Assembly (NCBI GenBank): GCA_021234155.1
Contig: JAJEKV010000015.1
Location: forward strand, 1,958,852-2,022,851
DNA length: 64,000 nucleotides
From: Isoetes taiwanensis
Taxonomy: Eukaryota; Streptophyta; Lycopodiopsida; Isoetales; Isoetaceae
Direction: 5' to 3'
Shown: piece after piece, positions 23,601 through 35,167 of the stretch
Position numbering within the stretch: the stretch's first letter is position 1
How the letters are laid out: the number at the start of each line of letters is the position of its first letter
Position numbers and translations under genes: made by a program
Notes under the pieces: model-generated
Database searches by the model: none
What the model saw: the letters and a program-made list of their open reading frames with translations, nothing else
What the model was told of the DNA's origin: nothing

Positions 23601-26600
23601 TGACATTGACTATAGACGTTCAACTAAAGGATATCTCTTGAGGTTAGGCCTTCATGTTCTTAGTTGGCCATCTAAGAAGCAAACAACTGTGAGTTTAAGC
23701 ACTACAAAAGCAGAATTAAAGGTCATGTGTAAAGGCATTCAGGAAATATTATGGCTAGTTCATCTTTTCCAGGATTTGCAGGTTGATGCCAAAACAGGGC
23801 AACTTAACTGTGATAATTCAGGCATTGCTAGAGGTCCAAACTCGGACCCAGCCACAAAACAACTTTATACTCGAGTATGCTTTCTATGGGAACTGTTAAG
23901 CCCTCTCAGTTATTCAGATTCAATACTGCACAACAGCAGATCAGCTTGGAAAATGACGTGACTAAACCCCTTGCAACCTCATGCATTAGACATTTTTCCA
24001 CTAAAGCTAGAGTTTAGTTTCAGCTCGGATGTTCACGCATAATAACCTCCTCTCAGATCCCTAATAAACTGATTTTATTCAAGTAAATAAAAAAGGGGCG
24101 AAAAGGCAAGTTGTGTATCTTTAAGGTGTCAAGTGATGATATGGCAATTGAGTTCATGCATCAGATAATATTTCATGCACTTTATCAAGAGGAAAAAGCT
24201 ACCACAGCTGAATAACTCAGTTGAAGCTTCTAAAGGTAAAACAAGGAATCTGAAGCTAAGGAAAAAGAGCTAGATATTGTTGGGTAATTACTCCTCGATG
24301 CCCAACGAAGGTAAATATGAAGGTAAAAACCACGTGGTAGTGTCAGGCATCTTCGATAAATACTTGAATATGACAGCTCTCAGCTTCTCATCCGCATAAG
24401 TATCGCATGATGGACTCTGTTTGGGGGTTTTCCAAGGTACTTGATTCCAAAAGTGTCATCGGTCATCAGGAACAATAGCATTGACCATGGGCAACTAGTG
24501 TGTATAGAGATATCATGGGCGGTCGTGATCCAGCTGCAGGAGCTGCTATATGCAAGAACATAGAATTGACCTTGATATCAAGATGTTCGCAAATGCATTG
24601 AACTTACAGAACTCGCGCATTTTTGTAGGGACGCATTATTTAAAGATGGCTTGACTCAGTTGCAGCAAAAATACAACTTGCTGATTAACAATTGATAGAA
24701 GAACTAGAAAAAATAACCCTATGGATAAATGACTCAACAGCTCTAACAGTGGACGTCCATTTTAGGTCTTTCCAATTGGCAAACATTGCCACTTTCCCAA
24801 TGCGAATGGATCCAACAATGTCAACAAAATGTGATGTTTCATGTTTGGGCATACCAACAAGAATGCCTGCAGTAAGATGGAGTAGGCAGAGGTAAGCATC
24901 CAATATAGCTTGTTGACCAACCATCAGAAGTGACACCTTCGCTGCACCCTGCATGATACCATATAATATATGATCCCATATTCCTCATGAACAAGAGTTT
25001 CAATTACAGCATTGAACAACTCACAGATTGTGTATTACTGTGTTCCATTTGTCGTATAAGCAGGAGGACCTGTAAAAATGATATCTAGGAAAGAATATGT
25101 GAAGGTGTGGCTTCAGATGAACTTGAGAAAGAAAATAACTAGAATTTTTTTTAATGGATACAAATGTGACCATTAATGTGTAGTTGATAGCTTTATTGTA
25201 GTATACTTCAACATTGACAGAAGTGGCATTTAATTTAATAGCAGGAAAACAGTCTTCGTCATCCACGGCCGTGGAACTCTCTATTAGACCATGCATCTCA
25301 TATGGCCGTCGATCTTGGCTTACATCTGCTGCCATAAGAAACCAGAAATTAACAGAGATGTGCATAAACCATCAGTTCAAGAACAATTATAGAAGTACCT
25401 TTATATCCAGAAAAACTTTGTGAAATTTGAGCAGCTAACTGGATTTTGCAGGCTATTCCCAAGTTACTGAAAGCTCCTACAGAGATAGCCACCCAAGAGT
25501 TACAGACTATGGACATTAAGAGACAAATTTATGAACTCAGCACGGTAACACTTTAATGAAGTAAAGAGATGAAATACAAGGACATGAATCTCCTGTTAAG
25601 GGTAAGAATCTCTCTCTCAGAGAAGCATATATGACTATGAAGCAGTTCTGAGTTGCTACAGTCCATTATCCCAGCCTAACCAAAGCACCAACTAGCAAAA
25701 TGAACACGTCATATCAGCTAACTTCAGCAAAACTATTAACCAAAAATTCTTGTAACGCTCCTTAACACATCAAGCCATGATTGTGTATACGTATAAAACA
25801 CCAATATAATCCCTGTAGAAGCAGGTTCAAACATAGATCTCAGTTTGGTCCTGAATTAGAACGTTAGAATGGCACAGTGAGTAAAGGTGGAATTTGATGC
25901 TTGTCAAGATATGGTTGCACCAATCTGCGTCTCCATTTCTGTTTTCTTTTCCCCCCCATATCCAATCGACCTTATCCTCCTTCCTGATTGTAAACCTATC
26001 ATGCCTTCTGTAGCAGAATTATGGAACTGGTAGGCGCTCTTGAGACACCCTAATAGAAAGACACTATTTAAAACCTGTTGCAGCATTCTGCTCTTTTCCA
26101 CTAATATGCAGTTACAACCAAGATTAAAATGTTCATGCATCCTGTAAAATACAAAAAAATTGTGTTTGGATCCCATTCATATCAGCATCATCCTCAGCAC
26201 TCTTCCTTTCACCAACCACATGACCCATTGTACCCAATACAGTATGATTGTAGAACACATAAGACTTAGTAGATATAGTTGTCCCACTAAAATACATAAA
26301 ACTCAATTCCATGCAAAAAAACAGCAGAGTCTAAGAACATACCGCTTTTCACTTTTGCCTGTGAACTTAGTGTTTGGGATTCTTGCAACACCTGTAAATA
26401 AAATCTCCCAAGCTGGAAGCAATACAACTTAGTCAGCCAAATGGCTTAATAAACTTGTGCCAACATATATGGCAATTATCCTATTATTTTACCAGATGCA
26501 TTTGTTTGAACTAATTCTTTTGTTTGAAGAGGTAACCAGATGCATTGTGCCATCTCTAACCTGCATGTTCTTCAATTACTTGTATCATCCTGTTGTACTG

Positions 26601-29600
26601 TAGCATTCGATTCTATTATATCTTCTCACATCTATATCTAACCCCCTTTCCAATAAAGTTATTTCTCAACTCAAATATGTTTCTGATATTGTCAGTCAAG
26701 AGATTAGCTCTACACCTTAGATCCCCATAATACCACTTGGTCTAACATTATTTAATGAATGTTTTCTAAACTACATGGTTATTCTCATCCATCACGAACT
26801 TGCTTTCACAGACATGTTCCTCATCAGGCAAATCGGTTTAGCAATTTAATCAACCTTCTTGTAAAATCAGTTCTCACCAAAGCCAATTGGATATAGTAAG
26901 ACGGTGCTATATTTGTGACATGCAACGAAATTGAAAATCAGTTCTACAATGCATAACATACTGTACCATTTATTACTGCCCAAAACACTCTTAAATCCAG
27001 TTGGCTACCATTTATTAGTGCCCAAAACATCCCTCCCTTCCAATTGGTTGATCATATTAAATTATAATGCTCAAATTACCTGCCCATGCAGGTATCATAG
27101 ACCAATATGGAAAAGCTCATTGGAGCAGCTATAATTACTTAAACATTGTTTTTCTTCTTTCTATACACCCCATGAACTTTTATGGATGGCAAATCAACTT
27201 ATAGATTTTTGATTCTCAACTTACACTTCTATAACCATTCTAAATACTCCAGATAGTGTTCAATTCTTGTCAAGGTAATAGGCAAAATTAAAAGAACTGC
27301 TTCTAATTGCTAGCAGCTTTTCTGATTTTTGTTGGGTCTAGGAGTTTACCAAATGGTAAGGGTTAGAAGGAAGGAATTCTTCAGCATTATTCACGTCCCC
27401 ATCGAATGGACTGCAGACATGGTACAAGCAACAAATTCTTATTAGTGGCCAAAACAGTACTGTAATAATTAAAAACAATGAAAAGTGAGAGTGTCCATTT
27501 GAGATGATAGTGCACATGCATGTTCCTAATGCATAGTAAAATGGTTATCACAACAACAAATACACTCATTAAAAAGCATTTCTCACAATTGATTTTTGAT
27601 TTATCGATGTAAGCATAATCTTAGATGGCCAAGGCAAAATTGCTATACATCATATGAATATGTAGTGAGCCATTCTTGAGCACCACTACTTCCACTGTGG
27701 CATCTTTCATGCCTAGAATAGAAGACAGTGCAATAAATGTCTGACTCTCACTGGTCTAAATCTGGATAACTTGATCCCTAATATCATTACGTGATAAATT
27801 ATCAACCTAGATCATTCTACTTACTGTCAATTTCTCATCTAGCACCTTCCCGTTCTTATATTTACTACCCTTTCCAATACTTGCAGGTGCAATTACCATG
27901 CAACAATATTACAAGCTTCTTTGATCCTGTTGGAGCAGATGCTGGAGCAGATCCGATTCAATGTAAGCATCTGTTTTGGTTCTTTAATCATCCAGAGGTT
28001 TATTTTTCTGCCATGATTTGGTATTAATAATCCACCTTTTCTAGAAAACCTGACTCCAGCGATCTATGTGTCCTATCGGTATTGCAGTGCCTTTGATATG
28101 TGATATAATGACTTCCAGGTGTTGATTTGAAAATATCGATGACTTCCATAGAAGCGAACATATCAAACTTGATTTTGCATTCTTGCAAATTGGAATTGCT
28201 GGATTTTCAAAATTCGCACTCAATTGTAACTTGGGCACATCAAATTTGCTTGACTTACCATTAAACCAAACAAATCATACAAGACTTTGCATTGGAAAAA
28301 TAGAGGATCTAAGATCTTGCAAACTGGAAATGCCAGATTTTTAAAATTCGCACAGAAATATATCCCGGGCAGCAAATTTCTCTTGAGGTGACCATAAAAT
28401 CAGCATCATTTTTCTTAGGATCTATTCCGATCCTTGGGATGCAGATGTATTGATGGTCCAGCATATCCTTTAAATTTCCTGCTAACTGAATCCTCCATGA
28501 GATTTTAAACCATGTAACCTGCCTTTCTGTAACGAAGATTGTCTTAGTTCACATGCTGCTCTGATGGATTTTCTGTTACTATTTTGAGCTGGAATCTGTA
28601 GCAATTGGGGCAGATCAATGTAGACTGGTCGATGATCATGGATTTGACCCAAGGCACATGGACTGGTGCTTGGTAAGGCCTTCTGAGGCGCAGTTGATAA
28701 GAGAAAAAGGGGTAAAACAGCCATATAAAGTGGAAGCCTTATATGCCAAGCTACCTTTGGGTGAAAGGTCTTGGGGAAAGGTGGAAGAAGACCTGGCTTT
28801 GTTTCTCCTGAATAAAAGAGGCAGTTACATGGATCTGGATCTGATGGATCTCTAGAGATATGTTCCTGTTGTGTGAGTTCCTCTTGGGTGCCAGCTCTCA
28901 GCTCGGTAAAAAGTTCAGATTTGTTTGAGCTCAAGGTTGGGTGGTGAGTTATTTCACTCACTGTTTCTGCTGTCCTTGTGGATTGTGGTCATATTTCTCT
29001 TGCGGTCTTGTGTGGACTCAGCTTGATTTCACTTGCGAACATTTTAGGAGGATTCAAGACGACCCATATTACCAGCAAAATGGCGTGATTAGGCTGGATT
29101 CACATGGATTCACATGCGCCATCACAGCCATCACCATCATGAAACAGGGCCTGTCGGAGGCGACTATCGCATGTGAACCCAGCCTTAGAGGAGCACCTAC
29201 CATCGCTGATTAGGTTCAAGGTAAAACAGAGGGTATTAGAGGGGTATATGACATTGTGCCACATCAACACTAATATGGCTCACTGTAGATTTAGAATATT
29301 AGAAAATCTCAACACACAGATTTCCCTGGGAATAACTTGAATAATTGCAAGTGTACTAAAGAAAATACATCTAGATTGGGGGACAGTGGGCTTCACGGCT
29401 AGTCTCAACACAATATATAGATGCTCATGTGGTTCATCTATCTCTTTCAGTTCTGCAGCTCGATTTCCAATCAGCAGTAGTGATGCTACTTTCTTAATCA
29501 GTCACGAGAATGGAATGCTATAGTTGTGCAAAGATTATATGCAATATATACATCCTTAATCAACAGCACCTTGAAAGTGCAGAAAAAGATGTCAACTGAC

Positions 29601-31674
29601 TGCTCTGTTATTTGCAGCCTGAAACTTGGCAAAGGTCTGACCTATTCTTAGCAACAGTAGTATCAGGCATTTCCTTATCACTGTCACTTTCAATCTATTC
29701 TGAGCTAGCTTGGTAGGACTGAGAATTTCTTCAGCAATTTCATACAAATAGCTGTAGTCCTGCTCATTGAATTACGATAATTTGACAGCACATGATTCTC
29801 TTTTGCATAGGAGGCTTCTTCTTTATCTTAAGCTTCCACTTTATACTTGCTTATTCCAAAGGACTCTTCATGGTGCTCTCTTCCAGCAAAGTCAAACTAC
29901 ATGTTCCATGGTCAGGAGATACTTCATTGCAAATCATTCAAGAGCAGATACTCCACAAAACCAGTGGGCATGGATGCAATGCATAAGCCTTTATTTGCTC
30001 AAGTTCATAAGTATCGGTTGAGCTCTATTACAATTCTGTTGACCGTTGGGCCCATAGAAGGAACGTGAAAGTTGCCATTAAGGTTGTCCCATATCCAATA
30101 AACTAGGATATAAACATCAGGTATGCACTTTTTAAAAAAGAAAAGGCCAAAATGTTAATATGCAAAGGATATCCTTTTATAGTAATCGATTTATGTTTGT
30201 ATTTTCTGGTCTCAATTATTGAAACTCGAATATACAACATCTAGAATTGTCACCATTCATTCACTAATAAAGCTCCTGATTGTACCCCATAACATATTCA
30301 TCAAATTTTCATTTCACATCATATCCAATAACAAGTTAAAAGTAAGAAATGAGACCTGCTATAAATAAGACGAAGCTGTCTAAAAGGCCAAACAAAGACA
30401 CCCTCCATTCTCATTGGAAGTCCTTGGCTGTACTTGACCTTTTTATTAAGCATTCCATCTTGAAGGACAACCTGGCCCTGATATCAGACAATTGAAAATA
30501 CTGAGACACATAACTAGAGCTGGTTAGCAAAGGATGACAAGAACATAGAATGATGTCTGATTATAGAGAACCTAAGCCCATGGAACTAGTCCGAATTCCT
30601 TTCTTGGAGGCAGATTATTTCATCGAGTGTGTTTTTAAATTTGATATTTCTCTTTAGTCTATTCAAGAGGTAGACTTCATAGGAACTGTCCGCAGAACCC
30701 AGATTGGAGCATGGTGGAGAATTATTTGAGAGGTTCATCATAAGGGTCTAAGTTATTTCCATTCTGGTTCTTTGAAACCAGGAGGCATAACAGATGGATG
30801 GGGTAAGCAATCTTTGATGGTGACTCATTTTCTCAATTTATAAACAGGTAATCTGACAGACCACCCAATTTCACTGAAATCTTATTTGATGCCTCCTGAG
30901 CTCATTATCTTATCCTTCGCAGAGGAGATCTTACTGCAACTTCCAACAATTCACTGCCAAGTACTAAAATAAACAAATATGCATCTGTTTGCCGCAATTT
31001 AGCAATCAACACCTCCAACAATCGGGTTTCGTATAATTTGCCTTGCCATTTCTTGTTGGTATTAATTTACTGAAGCTGTGTACAATGCATGCAAAAACAA
31101 GATACCTGGACATAATGTACACCATGTATTTCTGTTAAAGAGCTTAGAAGCTCGAGAAGCACATCTCCAGATTTCTTTTGAAAACTTGGAAGCCTAGCAG
31201 ATGAATTATCATCATTGAGCATAAACCAAGTACCTGTGTAATATACAAGAATATCCTTAAAGCATACAGACTACATGCAGAAGAGTTAAAGCAAGGCTAT
31301 CCCTACCTTTGTACGTGCCAGAGATGTTCAACATCGGATATGGTCCTATGGCAACTTCATGTCCACCGTTTAAAAGCTGCTGTACGAATATGAAGAAAAT
31401 GATCACCATCCACATGTACCACAAGAAACATGAAAGAGGAGAAATTGAGTTAATTGTTGCACATCATATAGCCTCCATTCAACAATCGCATAATCAAAAC
31501 ATAGGTTGCAGAAAAGACCTGCTCCAACCATAAGGAGTTCTCTAATCTGAAACCTTTATCCTTCAGCAACCTTAGACCATCTGATTGCTCCAATAATCCA
31601 CAAAGAACAGCAAACCACAATGTCCCGCATATAACCGTATACGAAAGACCAATTGAGAAGTTACATCTTCCCAT
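20616..31674 (-). CDS. FLY/Tul1-type transmembrane RING-H2 E3 ubiquitin ligase
   Basis: Relatives of Arabidopsis FLYING SAUCER1/2 are endomembrane E3 ligases of the DSC1/Tul1 type; FLY1 controls pectin methyl-esterification in seed mucilage. Exons resolved (high to low): 31674-31519, 31379-31307, 31233-31106, 30477-30356, [gap], 25325-25162, 25069-25025, 24948-24855, 21714-21547, 21465-21137, 21075-20935, 20717-20616. Exon 1 gives [20 protein letters not shown], a signal anchor. Next come a luminal region ([30 protein letters not shown]), then the multi-membrane part ([52 protein letters not shown]). The C-terminal RING-H2 has [14 protein letters not shown] and CPTC. Phases agree on each side of the gap. 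The exons expected between 30356 and 25325 (perhaps 90 residues) were not found, so that part is either too diverged or lost. Introns reach several kb and hold transposon relics. Confidence 0.88.
21715..23110 (-). other. FLY-like gene intron, first part
   Basis: Intronic sequence on the gene's strand with no supported gene. Short open frames at 22517-22768 (-) and 22816-23025 (+) have no recognisable motif. Confidence 0.5.
23120..23960 (+). mobile_element. Ty1/copia 3' pol relic (RNase H) inside the FLY intron
   Basis: The plus strand carries the copia segment [11 protein letters not shown] (23190), then a broken copy of the usual 'PDI.FAV...SRF.Q.P...H' stretch near 23230-23310. It ends with the RNase H region: [34 protein letters not shown], a later DNSGIA, and a small [11 protein letters not shown] tail. 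This is antisense to the host gene. Stops and a duplicated segment show it is dead. The LTRs were not found. Confidence 0.8.
23364..23755 (+). repeat. 196-bp tandem duplication within copia RNase H
   Basis: Units 23364-23559 and 23560-23755 both begin gatctg.tg.ctttactttac and share the DYRRSTKGY-coding stretch. The second unit keeps the RNase H frame; the first diverges after LRWPSKN. The duplication arose after or during insertion and has since diverged by roughly a tenth of its bases. Confidence 0.85.
23961..24854 (-). other. FLY-like gene intron, second part
   Basis: Intron sequence downstream of the copia relic, bounded by the exon at 24855-24948. No other feature is supported. Confidence 0.5.
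25326..27830 (-). other. FLY-like intronic/unresolved region
   Basis: Expected to contain part of the missing luminal exons, but none was recognised on the minus strand. Two partial copies of 'accatttatta.tgcccaaaacat' lie at 26967-27050. The plus strand at about 25450-25540 reads as a neat open peptide ([20 protein letters not shown]) of unknown origin. Confidence 0.4.
27835..28010 (+). pseudogene. Mitochondrial cox1-derived fragment (NUMT-like)
   Basis: The plus strand reads ILAGAITM in one frame and then, after a frameshift, ITSFFDP followed by [19 protein letters not shown]. This is the conserved cytochrome c oxidase subunit 1 segment around the haem-copper centre, where the normal order is [31 protein letters not shown]. 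There is a small insertion after FFDP and several substitutions. It lies antisense in an intron of the FLY-like gene, so it is a nuclear copy of mitochondrial DNA. Confidence 0.8.
28011..30355 (-). other. FLY-like intron region, nothing firmly assigned
   Basis: A minus-strand open frame at 28482-28961 and a plus-strand one at 28658-28855 overlap and lack motifs. The minus strand around 29650-29750 contains [13 protein letters not shown] and, in another frame, ESDSDKE, the latter reminiscent of an acidic stretch of FLY proteins. Its reading phase does not fit the 30356 exon end, so I leave it unassigned. Confidence 0.35.
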
Positions 31675-32205
31675 GGAGGCTTTCCTGGATTCCCCATCGA
31701 AAATTCCCGAAAAGCTAGGCAATGAACTGCCAGATAGATTCAATACAGAAATCGAATTGAGCATGAAGGGCAATGCAAAAGCCCAGCCTACTGATGATCC
31801 TGCTCTTCATGGGCTACACAAACCTACTAAACGCATTTGATTTGCCAAGAGATTTAAAACCACACTTAGATATACTTAGGTGCACTACTCTAAGCTCAGC
31901 TCCAGTAACCGAAGTAATTAACCAAATGCCATCCTCAAGGTCAAAGGCAACTAACCCACATAAAAAACAAAATTCTGCATCGGTTTGGAAGATGCCCAAG
32001 TCTAGAGAGAGTGTCGTAAAATTTAGGCAAGGGATTTGTGTGCACAAAACTTAAATTAGTGCCTGATTCCTGCCATGCAATCTAAGGCAGAGGCCTCAGG
32101 CCAGGCCGATTGGGGCAGAAGTCTAAGAATTGACGGCTATGTTGATTGGGAAGGAGACGAGAAGGGATGCGAAAGGGGCAATGGTAATGTAATGCTCCAG
32201 GATTT
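31675..32205 (-). promoter_or_regulatory. Probable 5' UTR/promoter of the FLY-like gene
   Basis: The 99 bases upstream of the chosen start remain open in frame with an upstream ATG at 31773. The 31674 start is preferred because the signal-anchor begins there, as in FLY relatives. Further upstream no clear TATA element was picked out; foldback repeats begin at 32206. Confidence 0.35.
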
Positions 32206-32290
32206 AACCATTGCGGCTGATATCGGTGTTTTTAAACACCAATGTTTCCGTCAATTTGTTACTTTTTTGTTATGGAACGGGAAGGGGGAG

Positions 32291-32392
32291 GCATTCTTGC
32301 CAGCCCCCTAGCCCTCTGACTTGCAGAATCTGGTTGTGCCTTGCAGAATCCGGTCGCGCGGATTCTGCAAGTCGGGGGGCTGGCAAGAATGC
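32291..32392. repeat. Foldback 1, 18-bp plus 13-bp nested perfect arms
   Basis: GCATTCTTGCCAGCCCCC (32291-32308) pairs with 32375-32392. Inside it, GACTTGCAGAATC (32318-32330) pairs with 32361-32373. The arms are perfect and leave a short GC-rich loop. Confidence 0.85.
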
Positions 32393-32412
32393 TGGACCCC
32401 TTCCTGCTCCAC

Positions 32413-32523
32413 TACGTCAAGGTAAGCCGACTTGATTCTCCCGATTTTCTGCATGCCAGTTTTCATTCTGGATAAGAATGATTCTTGAATCCGTAGGAAT
32501 CAATACCCACTTACCTTGACGTA
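32413..32523. repeat. Foldback 2, 14-bp perfect arms
   Basis: TACGTCAAGGTAAG (32413-32426) pairs with 32510-32523, and the pairing resumes a few bases further in with TTGATTC/GAATCAA. Confidence 0.8.
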
Positions 32524-32630
32524 TGGCGGCATGGAAACTCGGGAGCGGATTCCAAGGCCCGTGACTAGCAAAGGCCGGGAATGGGTCTTGGAATCAGCAG
32601 GAATTCCAAGCGACCCAATTCCAGGCCGCC

Positions 32631-32732
32631 ACAACATGGAGACTCGGGAGAACATGTTGCTTACCTGTTGGTGGAATTGGCGTCCCAATTTTTATTCCAC
32701 AGCCGGAACTAGCTCCCCAGTCTCCATGTTGT
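32631..32732. repeat. Foldback 3, 14-bp perfect arms
   Basis: ACAACATGGAGACT (32631-32644) pairs with 32719-32732, and then C/GGGGAG extends the stem. The arm resembles the sequence 'catggaaactcgggag' at 32528, linking foldbacks 2 and 3. Confidence 0.8.
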
Positions 32733-32808
32733 TCTCCACGTGATAATCTTAAGCATTGCGGCTGATATCAGTGTCTTTAAACATCACCATTTTTGTTACT
32801 TGTGTTCT

Positions 32809-33736
32809 CTCGAGGTATATTCTGGGCATATTTACGAATCTAACAGCTAGAGTTTTTGCCCTTGGTAGTTTTTTGGCCTATGGTTTTGGTTTTTTAAACG
32901 CCAAGAGCTTTTGAGATCCATCGAAAACTCAAGATTCTAAATTTCATTCTGCCCTAATCCTCTAATAATAATAGCGCCATAGACGGATATGCAAAGGCTA
33001 ACTCGATTTTTTCGAGCAAGAAGGAGATTTGGGATCAAATTCGAGGAAAAGCTCTATTCTTGTGTATAAGAGTCTGCTCTTCATGATGCAGAAAAGAAGT
33101 TCAAAATACTGGTATGGTGGTACTGATTTCAGGACCTTTGTCAAATCACCCTTCAAGGTCTTTCTGTTGCATCGATCTTAAAGGTCTTTGATGCATACTT
33201 GGGTTCTTGAGTTGTTGTTGCTATCAATTTTGACTAAGAGATTCTCATCATTGATTTACTCCTTTTCCTTTTGACAGATCTTAGGGTATTTTTCACTAGT
33301 ATTCGCATTAAATCGTTTTGGTGGTTTAGATGATTTTCCACCTCCTGGGTTTGGTCGATGTTTGTGGCTAGAGTTCCCCTGGTATAGATTTCGATTTGGT
33401 ATCTTCCATGTGGTTGTTTTATGATGTCTCTCCTTCTCCATGGACACTAAAAAACCTATTGTATTCTATTCTTCATCGTGTTGTGCTCCATGTTCGACTT
33501 TATCTTTGCCTTATTCGTATCTTCTCCAATTCGGCTGGCCTGATCGAACTTTTCTTTGATGGATTTAAGGGAGGGATATTAAGTTCTAGTATCCCATTGC
33601 TTTTTAATTTTGATGTTAGGATTGGGATTTCATGAAGTTTTGTGAAGGCTTAGCTAGACGTAGTTCAAGCCTCCATTGTGCTACTTTTCATGTCTCTAGT
33701 ACTTAGTTTCTTATAAACTTTTGTTGTATTTGTCTT
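32809..33736. other. Intergenic, no gene assigned
   Basis: An open frame on the plus strand (33396-33635) and its mirror are without motifs. The plus strand around 33270-33450 has retroelement-like composition but no diagnostic residue. Confidence 0.35.
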
Positions 33737-33751
33737 GGCACCGGTTTATTT

Positions 33752-34542
33752 ATTTTTTTTATTTTTTTTTTGAAGGACGAAAGCCAAAAAGTGTATTAAT
33801 CAAATAAAAAGTACAAAATTTACATGTCTCGTCTAACTGTATAAGCACAAAAGTATGCCACAGGAGCACAAGCCTGGAGCACAACGTACTTACTCCAGAA
33901 TAGGAGACTAATGATACGAATCAATTCGCAGATACTGAATCCAGATGCGTTCCATTATTTCTGATTCAAGGGAGGAACACTCGTAGGCTGTCAATATCTT
34001 TTTCTGGGCCACTGTAATAATACCGCGTGCAGAAGAATTAATGCCCTGAAAGATGTGGTGTCTGCGACGCTCCCATATCGACCATAGGAGCCAACCGGAA
34101 CCAAGATGGAATGCCCTTTGTTTAGCTGGAGGCCATGCGTTGGGATAGGATGCCAAGAGGATGCATCGGCAGTCCAATGTATTGTTAAACAAACCCTGTA
34201 GTCAAGAGCATGCTGGTTGAACCTCAGGACAATCAAAGAGACAATGCTCAAGAGTCTCAACATCCGAAAGACCGAGTGGGCATACTGCAGATATGCGAGG
34301 AACATAGCGATGTCGGAAGGCATTAACCCGCAGGCACCTGTGGATAATCTGCCACTACAGTACAGAGACTTTAGGGTGGAGCAACCTGTCCCAAAGCCAT
34401 CGCCATGTACGACACAAAGTGGGTTGTGGAACCTGTAGGTGCCACCCATCTGGCAACTCGAGGGGCTGTGGTGGCTAAAAGAAGGCGATATACTGATCTG
34501 ACAAAGTGCTTGCCTTTGTGAATATTATCATGACAGTCCCAT
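33752..34542 (-). mobile_element. 5'-truncated LINE with poly(A) tail and 15-bp TSD
   Basis: Target-site duplications GGCACCGGTTTATTT (33737-33751) and GGCACCCGTTTATTT (34543-34557) differ at one base. The T-rich run 33752-33771 is the minus-strand poly(A) tail. Read on the minus strand, the body gives the zinc-binding domain that follows LINE reverse transcriptase. It runs HPKVSVL-stop-WQIIHRCL, then SAVCPLGLSDVETLEHCLFD with DCPEV, and ends GWLLWSIWERRRHHIFQG, finishing at the stop at 33908. The metal-binding pattern CPL...H.LFDC is visible. It is inactive: truncated and with stops. Confidence 0.88.
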
Positions 34543-34783
34543 GGCACCCGTTTATTTTTGTCTTAAATCAGTTGGAAATCTAGGTGTTTGGTTTCATGTT
34601 TGTTTTATATATAGCCTAATTTTTGTGGAAATATCAATTTCACTTGGTTGGATGCTTTGCTTTACATGATTGGAATTTCGTTTTTACATGATATTAGTAT
34701 ATGAGTTGGTCTTTGGTTATTCTAGGTATCACGCTGAGGTTATTATGGATTGCCCAAGTTCAGATTCTGGTACTTCTGAAGTA

Positions 34784-35167
34784 ACACAAACTATTACATC
34801 CAACACTTTCAAATTAAAATCCTCCTAAAACCCCCTTTGGTTTGGGTGCATATATTCACGTGAGGTGTGAGTCTGGGCATTGAGAGTTGTTGGATGAGCA
34901 TATTTGCAAGTTATTCTTCGATCTAGGTCGTGAATAGCAGTCCTCGGTTTTGGGGTATGCTTATACAAGTTTTGGTATACTGTATAACGAGGTTTGCGAA
35001 ATATTAAGGTTTGAGGCAGTGTACTAAATGGTGTTGATTTTATACATGTGGTTTTAGGGAATACAAAAGAGGCTCTCACTGTCCTATGTCATCGCCTCTG
35101 TGAGTACAAACCAAAGGGGATTTTAGGGGGATTTTAATTTAAAAGTATTGGATGTAATAGTTTGTGT
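34784..35167. mobile_element. 384-bp MITE with about 60-bp terminal inverted repeats
   Basis: The left end (34784-34846) begins ACACAAACTATTACATCCAA. Its reverse complement forms the right end (35107-35167) with about six mismatches in 60. A TA dinucleotide flanks each side (34782-34783 and 35168-35169), which fits a Tc1/mariner-type target duplication. The interior has no transposase. A partial relative occurs at about 47030-47185. Confidence 0.8.

Larger units (their letters stand above)
32206..32808. repeat. Diverged direct repeat flanking a cluster of foldbacks
   Basis: 'attgcggctgatatc' and its flanks recur at 32206-32262 and 32752-32808, in direct orientation. Between them lie three separate inverted repeats (next three entries). 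The whole looks like a composite insertion or repeated template switching in the upstream region of the FLY-like gene. Confidence 0.7.

Noticed and set aside
28482-28961. 159-codon minus-strand ORF inside the FLY-like gene
   Set aside because: It lacks any FLY-family residues, has no hydrophobic core, and a 65-codon ORF overlaps it on the other strand.
29620-29700. ESDSDKE stretch as a missing FLY exon
   Set aside because: The acidic motif resembles the family, but no acceptor gives the phase required by the exon ending at 30356.
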